Source: Rhabdophis nuchalis (lineage: Eukaryota > Chordata > Lepidosauria > Squamata > Natricidae). From it: DNA of 64,000 nucleotides. Shown here piece after piece: positions 21,303 to 32,790 of this stretch. The position numbers were made by a program, and so were the translations under genes. The notes beneath the pieces were generated by a model, which saw only the letters and a list, made by a program, of their open reading frames with translations, had not been told where the DNA came from and searched no databases. The stretch lies in assembly GCA_039707465.1 (NCBI GenBank), contig CM077647.1:172730663-172794662 (forward strand). Reading direction: 5' to 3'. Position 1 is the first letter of the stretch. Every line of letters starts with the position of its first letter.

Positions 21303-21733
21303 ATGACCCCATGGCTGAAGTTGGTGTTCTTACTTGCATCCCTCACAGGTAATTGTTTCCCACTATACACAATTGCCTTCCATTTGCTTTTCTTCTATGC
21401 AGGAGATCTCACTAAACCTCATTTCATTTTAGGAGTCCAGTCTCAAGTCCAGTTGGTGGAGTCTGGAGGGGATGTGAGAAGACCAGGAGAGTCTCTCCGT
21501 CTCTCCTGCCAAGCCTCTGGATTCTCCATCAGCAGCTATGGCATGGGCTGGGTGAGACAGGCTCCAGGGAAAGGACTTGAATGGTTGGCCTATATATGGT
21601 TTTCAAATCTTTACTACTCTGACAAAGTGAAGGGACGCTTCACCATCTCCAGGGACGATGCCAAAAGCCAGGTCTATCTGCAAATGAACAGCCTCACAGA
21701 TGAAGACACAGGAGTCTATTACTGTGTGAGATA
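21303..21733 (+). CDS. IGHV: V5: IGHV gene, intact coding exons
   Basis: Leader exon 21303-21348 ([15 protein letters not shown]), donor GTAATT; V exon 21433-21733 after CATTTTAG. FR1 [18 protein letters not shown]1 [10 protein letters not shown]2 [17 protein letters not shown]2 IWFSN, FR3 ending [13 protein letters not shown]. Canonical residues present, no stop. Its closest relative here by eye is V4. The heptamer is one base off consensus, so recombination efficiency may be reduced. Its pre-leader segment reappears in V20. Confidence 0.92.
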
Positions 21734-21772
21734 CACAATGAGAGGAAGTGAATCTGAAGCTCAGCAAAAACC
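21734..21772 (+). other. V5 RSS, variant heptamer
   Basis: CACAATG 21734-21740 (fifth base A for G), GCAAAAACC 21764-21772. The essential CAC is kept. Confidence 0.82.
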
Positions 21773-21993
21773 TACCATTCATTAGAGCAGCCAAGACAAG
21801 AAACAGCTGATAATGAAAGTGTGTGTAAGAGAGGGGGGGGGGTTGTATTTCTTAGTTAGAACTCCAATAAACTAGTTGTTTATTGGATTTGTAGTTCAGT
21901 CCTCAGATCTGCATCAGTATCCGCGTTTCTCCCTCCCTCCCTCCCTCTCTCTCTTTCAGCACATGGAGAGGGAGAGCGAGGGAGGGAGGGAGG

Positions 21994-22107
<114 letters not shown>

Positions 22108-22655
22108 AAAGTTTAAATATGTTCAAGATCATTCCTTTCTCCATTAGTACAAATGTAGTTATTTAATAAAATAAGGATGCCCTAAAAGTCCTCATAATTT
22201 CATGTAGTGTGAAACAAAGGAAGGGCCGTAGAAGCTGGAATATAAGTGTCCTCTCCACTTACTTGCCCCTCCCTTCCCTATTCTTCCCTTCCCCTTCCCT
22301 CCCACCCTACATCCTAATTACTCATTGAGAATTTTATCACTTTCTAGTAAGAACTTTTGAACTCTGTTGTTCTAGGTCCAATTATAGAGTTTGATGGGAG
22401 AAAATGTAAAATAATGAAAATGCCTTGAATATTCCAGTTTCACCTTCCCTGTTTACAAAGTGATCTGGCTTCATAGGCAACAACAACAATCTTGAACGAA
22501 TTGTAGGCCATTCGTATTGTGGCAGAAGGCAATGAATGAAACCATATGTTCATCTGTTTAAATATCTAAACTGTCATACAGAGATTGAGGAAGCATCTGG
22601 ACCTATGCGACTTCCTCGGAGAATTGGGAAGTTGTGTCCTCACCTCCACACTTTT

Positions 22656-22672
22656 GGCACTAGGGGGCAATG
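22656..22672 (+). promoter_or_regulatory. CTCF-like motif downstream of V5
   Basis: GGCACTAGGGGGCAATG, identical to the V4 copy, about 880 bp after the V5 RSS. Confidence 0.55.
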
Positions 22673-22865
22673 TTGTCACATGAAACCCCTTGGCCTCTGT
22701 ACCCAGTGGGGGTGGGGTAGAGAAGAAAACTTCTCATTAGCTATTGTCTCATTTTAGGTGTTTTAGGCATGATTTTATGTCATTTTAATGTTATTTCCGT
22801 AATAGTTTAGTGAAAAGTCCACATGAAAATCTCACATCTCTGAAGGATATAATCCTCACCATGAA

Positions 22866-22916
22866 ACGGATGGATGGATGGATGGATGGATGGATGGATG
22901 GATGGATGGATGGATG

Positions 22917-22983
<67 letters not shown>
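22866..22983. repeat. (GGAT)n then (GATA)n microsatellite
   Basis: GATA repeats resume at 23500 on the other side of the L2 insertion. Confidence 0.95.
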
Positions 22984-22985
<2 letters not shown>

Positions 22986-23498
22986 CTTTAACTTTAACTT
23001 TAACTTTAATTTGATTTCTATACCGCCCTATCTCCCAACATGGGACTCAGCGCGGTGCACAGGAGCTATAAAATATAAAAAATGTAAAATATAAAAATGC
23101 AAACAATCAAGTAGTTAGAATTAAGATTAAATACAATTTGACCCGTGCTAAAACTTTAATTTAAAACCCACTTAAAATGGTAATAGCTGCACCAGCTATG
23201 CCAGGCTGGTCAAATGAAAGAAGTAAGTTTTTAATGTCCGACGGAAGAGGCGAAGGTCTGTGATTGTGCGGAGATCTGGAGGGAGGTCTTTCCAGAGGGC
23301 GGGGCCTGCCACAGAGAAGGCTCTTCTCCTGGGAGTCACCAGCCGGCATTGATCGGTGGACAGCACCCTAAGAAGGACCTCCCTGTGGGAGCGGACAGGT
23401 CGAGTGGAGGTATGTGGTAGTAGACAGTTCTGTAAGTAGCCAGGTCCGCTGCCATGGAGCGCTTTAAAGATGGTCAGTAAGACCTTGAAACACACCCA
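22984..23498 (-). mobile_element. L2 LINE 3' end inserted in GATA repeat
   Basis: AACTTT tail repeats at the left, then CCGCCCTATCTCCCAACATG and the reversed end of pol (minus strand [38 protein letters not shown]). GATA units flank both sides. Confidence 0.85.
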
Positions 23499-23589
23499 GA
23501 TAGATAGATAGATGACAGATGATAGATGAATGATTAACAAAAGTTAATAATGTAATGTATTTCAATGTGGAAGTTTCTTTTTCCCATTT

Positions 23590-24100
23590 CTTCTCTCTTT
23601 CTGAATTTTTCTCTACTTTTCTTTCTTTACTTTTTTCTTTCATCCTTTCCTTTTCCTTTTCTTCCCTTCCCTTCTTCCTTTCCTTCCCTTCTCTTCCCTG
23701 CCCTTCCCGTCCCTTTTCCTCCTTCTTCCTTTCCATTCCTTTCTTCCTTCCCTTCCCTTCCCTTCCTTTCCTTCCCTTCTCTTCTCTTTCCTTCCCTTCC
23801 CTTCCCTTCCTTTCCCCCTCCCTTTCCCCTTCCCTTTCCCTTCTTCCTTTCCTCCTTCCCCCTTTCCCTTCCCTTCTTCCTTCCCTTCCCTTTATTTCTC
23901 TCTTCTCTTCCCTTCCCTTCACTTCCTTTCCCCCTTCCCCCTTTCCCTTCCCTTCTTCCTTCCCTTCCCTTTATTTCTCTCTTCTCTTCCCTTCCCTTCA
24001 CTTCCTTTCCCCCTTTCCCCTTCCCTTTCCCTTCTTCCTTTCCTTTCCTTCCCATTCTCTCCTTTCCTTCATTTCCCTTCCCTTACTTCCTTTCTCATCA
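23590..24100. repeat. Polypyrimidine tract
   Basis: About 510 bp of CTTCC/CCCTTC repeats. The long Lys/Arg/Glu and Phe/Ser/Pro ORFs here are low-complexity artefacts. Confidence 0.95.
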
Positions 24101-24136
24101 TTTATTAGACTGTGTGAGTATCTACTGTTTCCATAA

Positions 24137-25137
24137 TCTATATAAATAAAAAGTTAACTATGAGTTTGTTCAAAACTGCTAATCTCAGAAAGTACTGCTG
24201 AGTCAGCGGCCTGTCCTCTGCCGCTGCCACCACCGCCCCCCTCTGCTAACTCCTCCCACAAGGCTGCTGACAATTCAGCGGCCTCTTCTCTGCCTCTGCC
24301 CCCCTCCGTCAACTCCCCCACACAAGGCTGCAGCCGAGTCAGCAACCTCTCTTGCCGCCCATGCCACCCATGCTACCAACTACCCCCCCACAAGGCTGCT
24401 GCCAAGTCAGCAGCCTCTCCTCCTCTGTCGCCACCACCCCCTCTCCCAACTACCCCCCACAAGGCTGCTGCCAAGTCAGCGGCCTCTCTTGCCACCCCCA
24501 CAACCGGTGCCGCAAACTCCCCCCTCCCCACAAGGCTGCTGCCAAGTCAGCAGCCTCTCTCTCCTCTCTATCTTGGTAGGTAGGTAGGTAAGTAGGTAGA
24601 GCGACAGAGGGAGAAATACAGTAGGTAGGTAAGTAGCTAGGTAGGTAGGTGGATAGAGAGAGAGGGGAGAAAAATACAGTAGGTAGGTAGGTAGGTAGAT
24701 AGAGGGAGAGAGGGAAAATACAGTAGATAGGTAGAGAGGTAGAGATAGAGAGAGAGGGAGAAATACAGTAGGTAGGTAGGTAAGTAAGTAGGTAGATAGA
24801 GGGGGAGAGAGGGGGGAGAAATACAGTAGGTAGGTAGAGATAGAGAGGGAAAAATACAGTAGGTAGGTAGGTAGGTAGAGGGAGAGAGGGAAAATACAGT
24901 AGATAGGTAGAGAGGTAGAGAGAGATAGAGAGAGAGGGAGAAATACAGTAGGTACGTAGGTAGGTAGAGGGAGGGGGGAGAAATACAGTAGGTACGTAGG
25001 TAGACTAAAAGAGGGAGGGGTGGGAGAGGGAGGGGAAACTGAGGCAGAGAAGAAGGGGGTCGCTGAGAGTGTCTATGAGGGGAAACCTTTTCATTTAACC
25101 AAACTTGGCCACAGCAACCCGTGGCGGGTACAGCTAG
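24137..25137 (+). mobile_element. Non-autonomous Helitron
   Basis: Starts TCTATATAAATAAAAAG at 24137 and ends CTAG at 25137, with a short GC hairpin (ACCCG-TGG-CGGGT, 25117-25129) just before it. It sits between A and T (ATAA|TC...CTAG|TATT), the Helitron target. The empty site is visible in the paralogous unit after V4 (about 20766, AATAATATTTCTAATAAA). Inside are diverged repeats of ACAAGGCTGCTGCCAAGTCA (24190-24570) and GTAG-rich tandem repeats (24575-25010). No Rep/helicase ORF. Confidence 0.75.
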
Positions 25138-25535
25138 TATTTCTAATAAATGGCACAATATATCTCTCTGTGTGTCTGTTTTAAATATAAATCCTCGCCA
25201 TAAACCCATACTTGGGTTTACTGTACTTTGTACTTTGCAAAATGTAGAGCAACCTGAATCAGCAGAAGAATCCAAAGAGATTTTATTTCTATAACCCGGT
25301 CTACCTAGAGAGTGTGTATTTAATGCATACTTAGTGTATGTGTGTTCATCATGTGTTAGCTTGAATCAATTCTGAAAAGTGGTGACCATTTTCAAGGCTT
25401 GGCTTTAATTGTTCTAATTAAAGAGTCCCTTCAGTTTTTCCAAGACTAGAAAGTTACTTAAGGATGACCTTTGTTGGAGCCTACAAGGAAAACTATAGGG
25501 TAAATGCACCGAGAAGCTCTTTTGTCTCAACAGAT

Positions 25536-25543
25536 ATGTAAAT
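25536..25543 (+). promoter_or_regulatory. V6 octamer (ATGTAAAT)
   Basis: 138 bp before the V6 ATG. Confidence 0.65.
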
Positions 25544-25673
25544 TGAGGCACAATTTCCCCTTTAACGGAGTCAGTTGGTTTTACTTTTAAGGCTACACCC
25601 ACCAGCTCAAATCTTGAGCACTTTCCCAAATCTTTTCCTACTGATTCTTTTCCATTCATTAGAGAAAGCCAAG

Positions 25674-28600
25674 ATGACACCATGGCTGAAATTGGTGTTC
25701 TTACTTGCATCCCTCAGAGGTAATTGTTTCCCACTACACACAATTGCCAGGGCCCGAGAGGTGCTAGTCGGTATGGTAGGCCGTGAGCCTGACTAGTTGG
25801 GTTCAGGCCGCAAGTCATCGATACCCTTCGTCTCCAAGAACTATTGTAAAAACTATCTCCAGAATTATTCTAAGAACTACCTCCAGAACTATTTATTTTA
25901 AGAACTATCTCCAGAATTATTTTAAGAACTACCTCCAGAATTATTTATAACTATCAAATATTATTTCTAAGAACTTTCTGAGCCAGATAACATAACATTC
26001 TCCACTGGATTTTTAAACCTCTTATGAATTGTATTATACTTATTATATTTATATTTTAACATCTATTTAATATTTATTTAACATCTTGTATAATACTAGC
26101 AGCCAGGATGCCCACTTAAGTATTCCGCGACCCATTTTATATCCTATATTTATATTTATTGTATATATTTATAGTATATATTTTATATTTATTCCATATC
26201 TATCTATGTACTCTAGAGCAGACCTGATTCGACTGCGAGAATCCCCTTACTCGCAGGTATGGCCCTCCGCTCTAACGAGGGCCCACCTTGATGAGGGATT
26301 ATGTAATCAAGAGAGGTGGGCGAAACGCAGGTGTAGGGGCTTTTTAGTTAGGAGCCTGATTCGGGTTTTAGGGGGTTTTAGGGTGGAGGGTGGGGTGAGT
26401 CAGGCTGGGGGTGGGAATGTTATTAGGTCAGTGAACGGAGTGGGGAAGGAAGCAGAAAGGTCTATTAAGAGGGGGGACCCACAAGTCGTTTCCATCGAGG
26501 GTTTCTCTATCAAGACGGTCATAGGGAGGGGCAGGTGCGATGGGAGACAGGTTTTCTCTTCCCGGTTGGGGGCACAAGACCGTTGCTTGCAAGCGGTCAG
26601 ATGCCACAACCCCCGCAGGCTAGGTGGTCAGGGATTACAGAGCCAGGGCTCGAGGCTGATGTTTTGTAATGCCAGGTCCGTGGTCAACAAAGCCCCCCTC
26701 ATTTACGACCTTGTGTCGGAGGGGGAGCCGGACCTGGTAGGAATAGCGGAGACCTGGTTGGGCCACGAGGGTGGACTTCCCCTCGTAGAAATGTGCCCAC
26801 CAGGTTACCGCGCTTTTCATCAGCCACGGGCCCTAGGCAGGGGTGGAGGTGTAGCGGTTATTGTTAGGGAAGGTCTTGAGCCGAGAGAGACCACTGTGCC
26901 ACAGACCACCGGCTGTGAGTCCCTCTGTGTGAAGTGGGGCCTAGGGAGGCAGTTGGGCTTGCTGGTTGTATACCTGGCTCCCCGCTATGTAGCAGCAGCC
27001 CTGCCCAAGCTCCTCGAGGTGATCGCTACGATGGCAGTTGAGACCCCCAGACTGATAGTCATGGGGGACTTTAATCTGCCATCGGTGGGCGAATCATCGG
27101 AGGCAGCTCGGGAGTTCATGGCTTCCATGACGGCCATGGACCTGACCCAAGTAATTCAGGGCCCCACTCACGAGGGTGGACATACGCCGGATCTAATCTT
27201 TGTCTCTGGCCAGTGGAAGAGTGATCTGGGTATAGGGGATATAGTCATCACACCTCTGTCATGGTCAGACCACTCACTTCTCCGGCTCGACTTTCCAATC
27301 GCTACACCCCATCGCGGGGAGGCAGAACCTGAGTCACCTATCTGGTTCCGCCCCAGGCGCCTGATGGACCCGGACAGGTTCCAGACGGCGCTTGGGCCAC
27401 TTCCTGTATCCCTGACCCGCGCCCCGATGGAGGACCTCGTGGCCGCATGGAATACTGCGACCGCGGGAGCCTTGGATCGGGTCGCGCCCTTGCGGCCTCT
27501 CTTGCGGCGGCGAACCACCCTGGCCCCTTGGTTTACCGAGGAGCTAAGGGTGATGAAACGCCACAAGAAATGCCTAGAGAGGAGATGGAGATCTACTCGA
27601 TCTGAATCTGACCGGACACAGGTAAGAGCCCATTTACGGACTTACATTGTGGCGCTGAGAGTGGCCAAACGCCATCATTGTGCCACTCTCATAGCATCCG
27701 CAGATAACCGCCCTGCCGCCCTGTTTAGGTGACCCGCTCCCTCTTACAACAGAGGGTGCGGGAAGCCCCATTACAGGGTAGAGCAGAGGAATTTGTGATT
27801 TATCTGCAGGAGAAAATCGCTCAGATTCAGAACGAGCTAGTCTCCATTGATGGCCCAGTGGGATTGCACGAGGCGGGCCTTGGTTGGGAGGAGTTTGACT
27901 CTGTTACTTCCGAGGATACGGACAGGTTACGTGGGCGACTGCGAGCCACCACATGTTTATTGGACCCGTGTCCTTCCTGGTTTGTACTGGCATCCTGGGA
28001 GGTGACACGAGGCTGGCTCCAGGAGGTTGTCAACGCTTCTCTGAGTGAGGGTTTCTTGCCTGCCTCTCTTAAAGAGGCCATGGTGAGGCCCCTCCTGAAG
28101 AAGCCCTCTCTGGATCCAGCTTTATTAGCCAACTATCGTCCCGTCTCCAACCTTCCCTTCCTGGCGAAGGTTGTTGAGAGTGTGGTGGCACAACAGTTTC
28201 CCCGTCACTTGGAGGAAGTTGATTATCTAGACCCGCGCCAGTCCGGCTTCCGGCCCGGGCACAGCACCGAGACGGCATTGGTCGCGTTGGTAGATGATCT
28301 CTGGAGGGCCAGAGATGGGGGTTGTTCCTCCATCCTGGTCCTATTAGACCTCTCAGCGGCTTTTGATACCATCGACCATGGTATCTTATTGCATCGGCTG
28401 GAGGGGTTGGGGGTGGGAGGCACCGTTTTACGGTGGTTCTCCTCCTACCTCTCCGGTCAGTCGCAATTTGTGTTGACAGGAGGGCAGAGGTCGACCTCTA
28501 GGCCCCTCACTTGTGGGGTGCCTCAGGGGTCGGTCCTCTCGCCACTCCTGTTCAACACATATATGAAGCCGCTGGGTGAGATCATCCGTGGTTTTGGGGT

Positions 28601-30024
28601 AGAGTACCACTTCTACGCTGACGACACGCAGCTGTATATATCTACCCCAAACCACCCCAACGATGCCGTAGCGGTGATGTGTCAGTGCCTGGAAGCCGTG
28701 CGGGCCTGGATGGGAAGTAACAGACTCAGACTCAACCCGTCTAAGACCGAGTGGCTGTGGTTTCCGGCATCCCAGTACAACCAGTTGACTCCATCACTGG
28801 CCATAGGGGACGATCACCTTACCCCTGTGGATGGGGCACGCAACTTGGGCGTCCTCCTGGATACCCGGCTGTCCATGGAAGATCAAGTGACAGCCGTGGC
28901 CAGGAGGGCGTTTTACCAGGTTCGCCTGGTCCGCCAGTTGCGTCCCCTATTGGATCGGGGTGCCCTTTGCACAGTCACTCATGCCCTCGTGACATCCCGG
29001 CTGGACTATTGCAACTGTCTCTACATGGGGCTCCCCTTGAGGTGCACCCGAAGGCTTCAGCTAGTCCAGAATGCAGCCGCGCGGGCAGTTATGGGAGCCT
29101 CTAGGTTCTCCCATGTAACACCGCTCCTGCGCGAGCTGCACTGGCTGCCTGTCGTCTTTCGGGTGCGCTTCAAGGTGTTAGTTACCATCTTTAAAGCGCT
29201 CCATGGCACGGGACCTAGCTATCTGCGGGATCGCATTCTGCCTCATACATCCCTGCGACCGATTCGGTCCCACAGAGAGGGACTTCTCCGGGTGCCGTCC
29301 ACTAGGCTGTGCCAGCGGGCGACGTCCAGGGGAAGGGCCTTCTCTGTGGCGGGCCCGACCCTCTGGAACGACCTTCCCCCCGAAATCAGAACGACCACTG
29401 ACCTTCGCTCCTTCCGACAGCTTTTAAAAACTCATTTCTTCCGTTTGGCTGGCCTAGGGTAATTTTAATTAGTTATGGTGTTAAGGGGTTTTAGGGACAG
29501 TTTTTAGTTTTTATAGATGTTTTTAGCGCAGGATATGTTTAATTGTGTTTTTTAAATTTTGTACTCTGTGTTTATTGTTTTTTAATTCTCCTGTGCCCCG
29601 CCTCGAGTCCCTCTGGGGAGAGAGAGCGGGTTAGAAATAAAAATTTATTATTATTATTATTAATTGCCTTCCATTTACTTTTCTTGAATGCAGGAGATCT
29701 CACTGAAACTCTTTTCTTTTTAGGAGTCCAAGCTCAACTACAGTTGGTGGAGTCTGGAGAGGATGTGAGAAGACCTGGAGAGTCCCTCCGTCTCTCCTGC
29801 AAAGCCTCTGGATCCTCCTTCAACCGCTTTAGCATGACCTGGGCGAGACAGGCTCCTGGAAAAGGACTGGAATGGTTGGCCTATATATGGTCTTCAAATC
29901 TTTACTACTCTGACAAAGTGAAGGGACGCTTCACCATCTCCAGGGACGATGCCAAAAGCCAGCTGTATCTGCAAATGAACAGCCTCACAGCTGAAGACAC
30001 AGGAGTCTATTACTGTGTGAGATA
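25674..30024 (+). CDS. IGHV: V6: IGHV gene with 4 kb leader intron
   Basis: Leader exon 25674-25719 ([15 protein letters not shown]), donor GTAATT. The V exon is 29724-30024, after CTTTTTAG. Between them the leader intron carries a 3.9 kb L2 LINE. V exon: [18 protein letters not shown]1 [10 protein letters not shown]2 [14 protein letters not shown] (Ala for the conserved Val after Trp), CDR2 IWSSN, FR3 ending [12 protein letters not shown]. No stop and conserved Cys residues kept. The heptamer has two changes. Coding is intact, but splicing across a sense LINE and recombination through CACGATG are both doubtful. Paralogue: V19. Confidence 0.82.
26310..27732 (+). pseudogene. L2 endonuclease region ORF
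   Basis: Apurinic-type endonuclease of the non-LTR element: [60 protein letters not shown] and [10 protein letters not shown] in the expected order. It ends at a stop created by a one-base difference relative to the minus-strand copy near 14490, so it is separated from RT. The open frame extends back to 26086, but the true start is not evident. Confidence 0.85.
27729..29462 (+). pseudogene. L2 reverse transcriptase region ORF
   Basis: 577 codons of [59 protein letters not shown], the catalytic YADDTQLY, then the thumb and C-terminal region ([46 protein letters not shown]). These C-terminal motifs favour the L2 clade over CR1. RT itself is open but cut off from the endonuclease. Confidence 0.88.
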
Positions 30025-30063
30025 CACGATGAGAGGAAGTGAATCTGAAGCTCGGCAAAAACC
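30025..30063 (+). other. V6 RSS, degraded heptamer
   Basis: CACGATG 30025-30031 (two changes), GCAAAAACC 30055-30063. Confidence 0.8.
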
Positions 30064-30399
30064 TACCATTCATTAGAGCAGCCTGCAAGTCCTTTCAGCC
30101 TCAGAAGGCTGCATTTCTCTGTGAAACTAACTTCCAGAGGAAGAGAGATTAAAAACCAGAGACAAGTCTGTCTTATTGGGCCCCCACAGCAGTGGAGGGT
30201 TTCAAAAATTTTTAGAACCTTTTCTGTAGGTGTGGCCTATGTTGTGGGAGTGGCTTGCCGGCCATTTGACCGGGTGCAAGTTGCGTGCCAGCCATGTGAT
30301 TGTGTCAAAGAGGCAATGCTTAATAAACAGGAAAAAAAATCCTCCTAAAACAGAGCTAAAAGAAGTATCTTTAGATCTTTAGATATTAGATAAATATCC

Positions 30400-30565
30400 A
30401 CTCCTCTCCAGACTTGAAATTTTGGGCTTAGACAAATTAGAACTTTGCCGTCTTCCATTCAACCAAAGCATAGTACATAAAATTATCTGCTGCAATGTTC
30501 TACCTGTCAAAGACTACTTCGGTTTCAACCGCAATGACACAGGAGCACACAATAGGGAGTGTAGG
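30400..30565 (+). mobile_element. LINE pol C-terminal relic
   Basis: The translation ILGLDKLELCRLPF followed by VHKIICCNVLPVKDYF resembles the C-terminal region of a CR1/Rex1-type RT. Sister relics lie at 32440, 35318 and 61800. Confidence 0.45.
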
Positions 30566-30605
30566 GAGTGTGCAAGCAATGAGGAGCCCTTTTATCTCAA
30601 CCAAT

Positions 30606-30613
30606 ATGTAAAT
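30606..30613 (+). promoter_or_regulatory. V7 octamer (ATGTAAAT)
   Basis: 138 bp before the V7 ATG. Confidence 0.65.
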
Positions 30614-30743
30614 CAAGGCAAAATTTCTCCTTTAAAGGAGTCAGGTGGTTCTACTTTTAAGGCTACACCCACCAGCACAAATCTTGAGCACTTTCCCAAA
30701 TCCTTTCCTACTGACTCTTCTCCATTCATTAGAGAAAGCCAAG

Positions 30744-31176
30744 ATGACCCCATGGCTGAAGTTGGTGTTCTTACTTGCATCCCTTGGAGGTAATTGTTTC
30801 TCTCTACACACAATTGCCTTCCATTTGCTTTTCTTGTATGCAGGAGATCTCACTGAAACTCTTTTCCTTTTAGGAGTCCAGTCTCAAGTCCAGTTGGTGG
30901 AGTCTGGAGGGGATGTGAGAAGACTTGGAGAGTCCCTCCGTCTCTCCTGCCAAGCCTCTGGATTCACCTTCAGCAGCTATGAGATGAACTGGGTGAGACA
31001 GGCTCCTGGGAAAGGACTTGAATGGGTGGCCTATATATGGTCTTCAAATCTTTACTACTCTGACAAAGTGAAGGGACGCTTCACCATCTCCAGGGACGAT
31101 GCCAAAAGCCAGCTCTATCTGCAAATGAACAGCCTCAAGGCTGAAGACACAGCAGTCTATTACTGTGCTAGAGAGG
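30744..31176 (+). CDS. IGHV: V7: IGHV gene, intact coding exons
   Basis: Leader exon 30744-30789 ([15 protein letters not shown]), donor GTAATT; V exon 30874-31176 after CTTTTAG. FR1 [18 protein letters not shown]1 [10 protein letters not shown]2 [17 protein letters not shown]2 IWSSN, FR3 ending [13 protein letters not shown]. Complete and open with a good RSS: the best-preserved member of the duplicated V6-V7 block. Its paralogue V20 is frameshifted. Confidence 0.93.
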
Positions 31177-31215
31177 CACAGTGAGAGGAAGTGAATCTGA
31201 AGCTCGGCAAAAACC
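31177..31215 (+). other. V7 RSS (23-bp spacer)
   Basis: CACAGTG 31177-31183, GCAAAAACC 31207-31215. Confidence 0.88.
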
Positions 31216-31479
31216 TGCCATTCATTAGAGCAGCCTGCAAGTCCTTTCAGTCTCAGAAGGCTGCATATTCCTGTGAAACTAACTTCCAGAGGAAGAAAGA
31301 GATTTAATAACCAATTATTAAATCCTCCCAACACAGAGACAAGTCTGGTTCATAATTCAAAAGGGTTTATTTATAGAAAAATAACAAGCGGTTGCAAAGA
31401 CGGCCTCCAAGTCTGTTCCCATATCAAACACAAGAAGAGGAAAGAATAGCATTCAAACAATATATTTTATACACTCTAC

Positions 31480-32420
31480 TCCTAAGAAATTCTCCCCCTC
31501 CTGCTCATTCATTTACACCATTTATTTCATCATTCCATACTCTAAAAGGCCAACTTGACAATTTCTTGAGAGGCCCCTATATCTTATTTAGTTTTTCTCT
31601 GGTGCCTTTCGTTTGAGCTGATGGCTTCCTATCTAACTTGTACGAAGGGTTGGAGTAACAAAGGTTATCCTGTCCTATTTACTGAACACATTTTGTGGTT
31701 AGCAAAAGCACAGTAACCTACTATATTTTTTAAGCAAGAATACATTTAAGATGGTAAAAGAATACAAAAGTATCACATTTTATTAAAGGGTAACAATAGC
31801 ATTTCCTTCAAGATGATCTTGGGATCAGCAGCATGGGACCTGTTTTCCAATTGGAGGGGAAAAAACCCCAGAAAATTTAGACCAAAGAAGAATCTGAATC
31901 CAGTCAATAACTTTTTTTATATCTGAACAGCTCTCAAATTAAGAAAAAGTACTCATACAGATGTAGGCAGGTACTACTTTTAATAATATTTGTATCTTCA
32001 AAGATACCATTCCTTTCTGTTGGGAATGTAGATATGAAATAATTCTTATTGGGTGTTTATCTACTTTTATGTTGAGATTGGAAGAAAAGAAAGCAATAAT
32101 TCCTTCCCTTAATTCCTGTGTTTTAAATCCTCTTATGACTTATTTAACTATTGAGAAAATCAATTTAAGATTTGTTCATCCCCACAAGATGTGAGAGCAA
32201 TGTACAGTTTTATAGAAAAGCAAAACTCCCCGTAAAGTCCTTCATATGCTCTCCACTTCTCTTCACCTCCTGGAGCATAAGAATCTGGAAATAAGAATAG
32301 AAACCTTTTACCAGACCAATTCTCAAATATAGCTCATCTGCCTGGAATCCACACTGTATATAAGACATTAATAGAATTGGGCTAGCACAGAGGTATTTCA
32401 CGAGAAGAGTCCTCCATTCC
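31480..32420. other. Intergenic, nothing recognised
   Basis: AT-rich. The duplicated block ends near 31470; beyond it I see no gene or named repeat until a LINE relic at 32440. Confidence 0.4.
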
Positions 32421-32439
32421 TGTGCTCACAATAGAATAG

Positions 32440-32640
32440 CTTATGCCACCAGACTTGAAATTTTGGACTTGGAAAACCTAGAACTACGGTGCCTATGGTC
32501 TCACCTAAACATAGTACCCAAAATTGTCTGCTACCATGTCCTACCTGTCAATGAATACTTCAGCTCCAATTGCAATGATACACGTGTCAACTCACAAAAA
32601 ACATCACCATGCCTTTTTATCGAGTTGACATAGAGAAATG
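32440..32640 (+). mobile_element. LINE pol relic (sister of 30400)
   Basis: CAGACTTGAAATTTTGGACT and CCTACCTGTCAATGAATACT match the 30.4 kb relic. Its left flank shows the empty site of the hAT insertion at 34964. Confidence 0.45.
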
Positions 32641-32707
32641 AGAATTCAAGGCATTTTTCCAGGCACTTCCTTCTTCCCTTTCTTCCTCCCACTACCTCCT
32701 ACTTTTC

Positions 32708-32790
32708 CTCCCTCCCTTCTTCCTTCCTTCCTTCCTTCCTTCCTTCCTTCCTTCCTTCCTTCCTTCCTTCCTTCCTTCCTTCCTTCCTTT
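32708..32790. repeat. (CTTC)n microsatellite
   Basis: Pure TTCC repeats. Confidence 0.95.

Larger units (their letters stand above)
25749..29661 (+). mobile_element. Near full-length L2-clade LINE in V6 intron
   Basis: Flanked by AATTGCC at 25742-25748 and 29662-29668. The 5' UTR of about 340 bp contains diverged repeats of AAGAACTATCTCCAGAATTA. Endonuclease and RT regions follow, then a 3' UTR ending GAGTCCCTCTGGGGAGAGAG, a GAAATAAAAA segment and an ATT tail. The V19 paralogue has no insertion at this point. Confidence 0.92.

Noticed and set aside
24190..25010. Regular repeats in the Helitron considered as a CRISPR-like array
   Set aside because: No constant repeat with unique spacers; the units grade into simple GTAG repeats in a vertebrate genome. 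The 98-bp array at 63.3 kb was rejected for the same reason.
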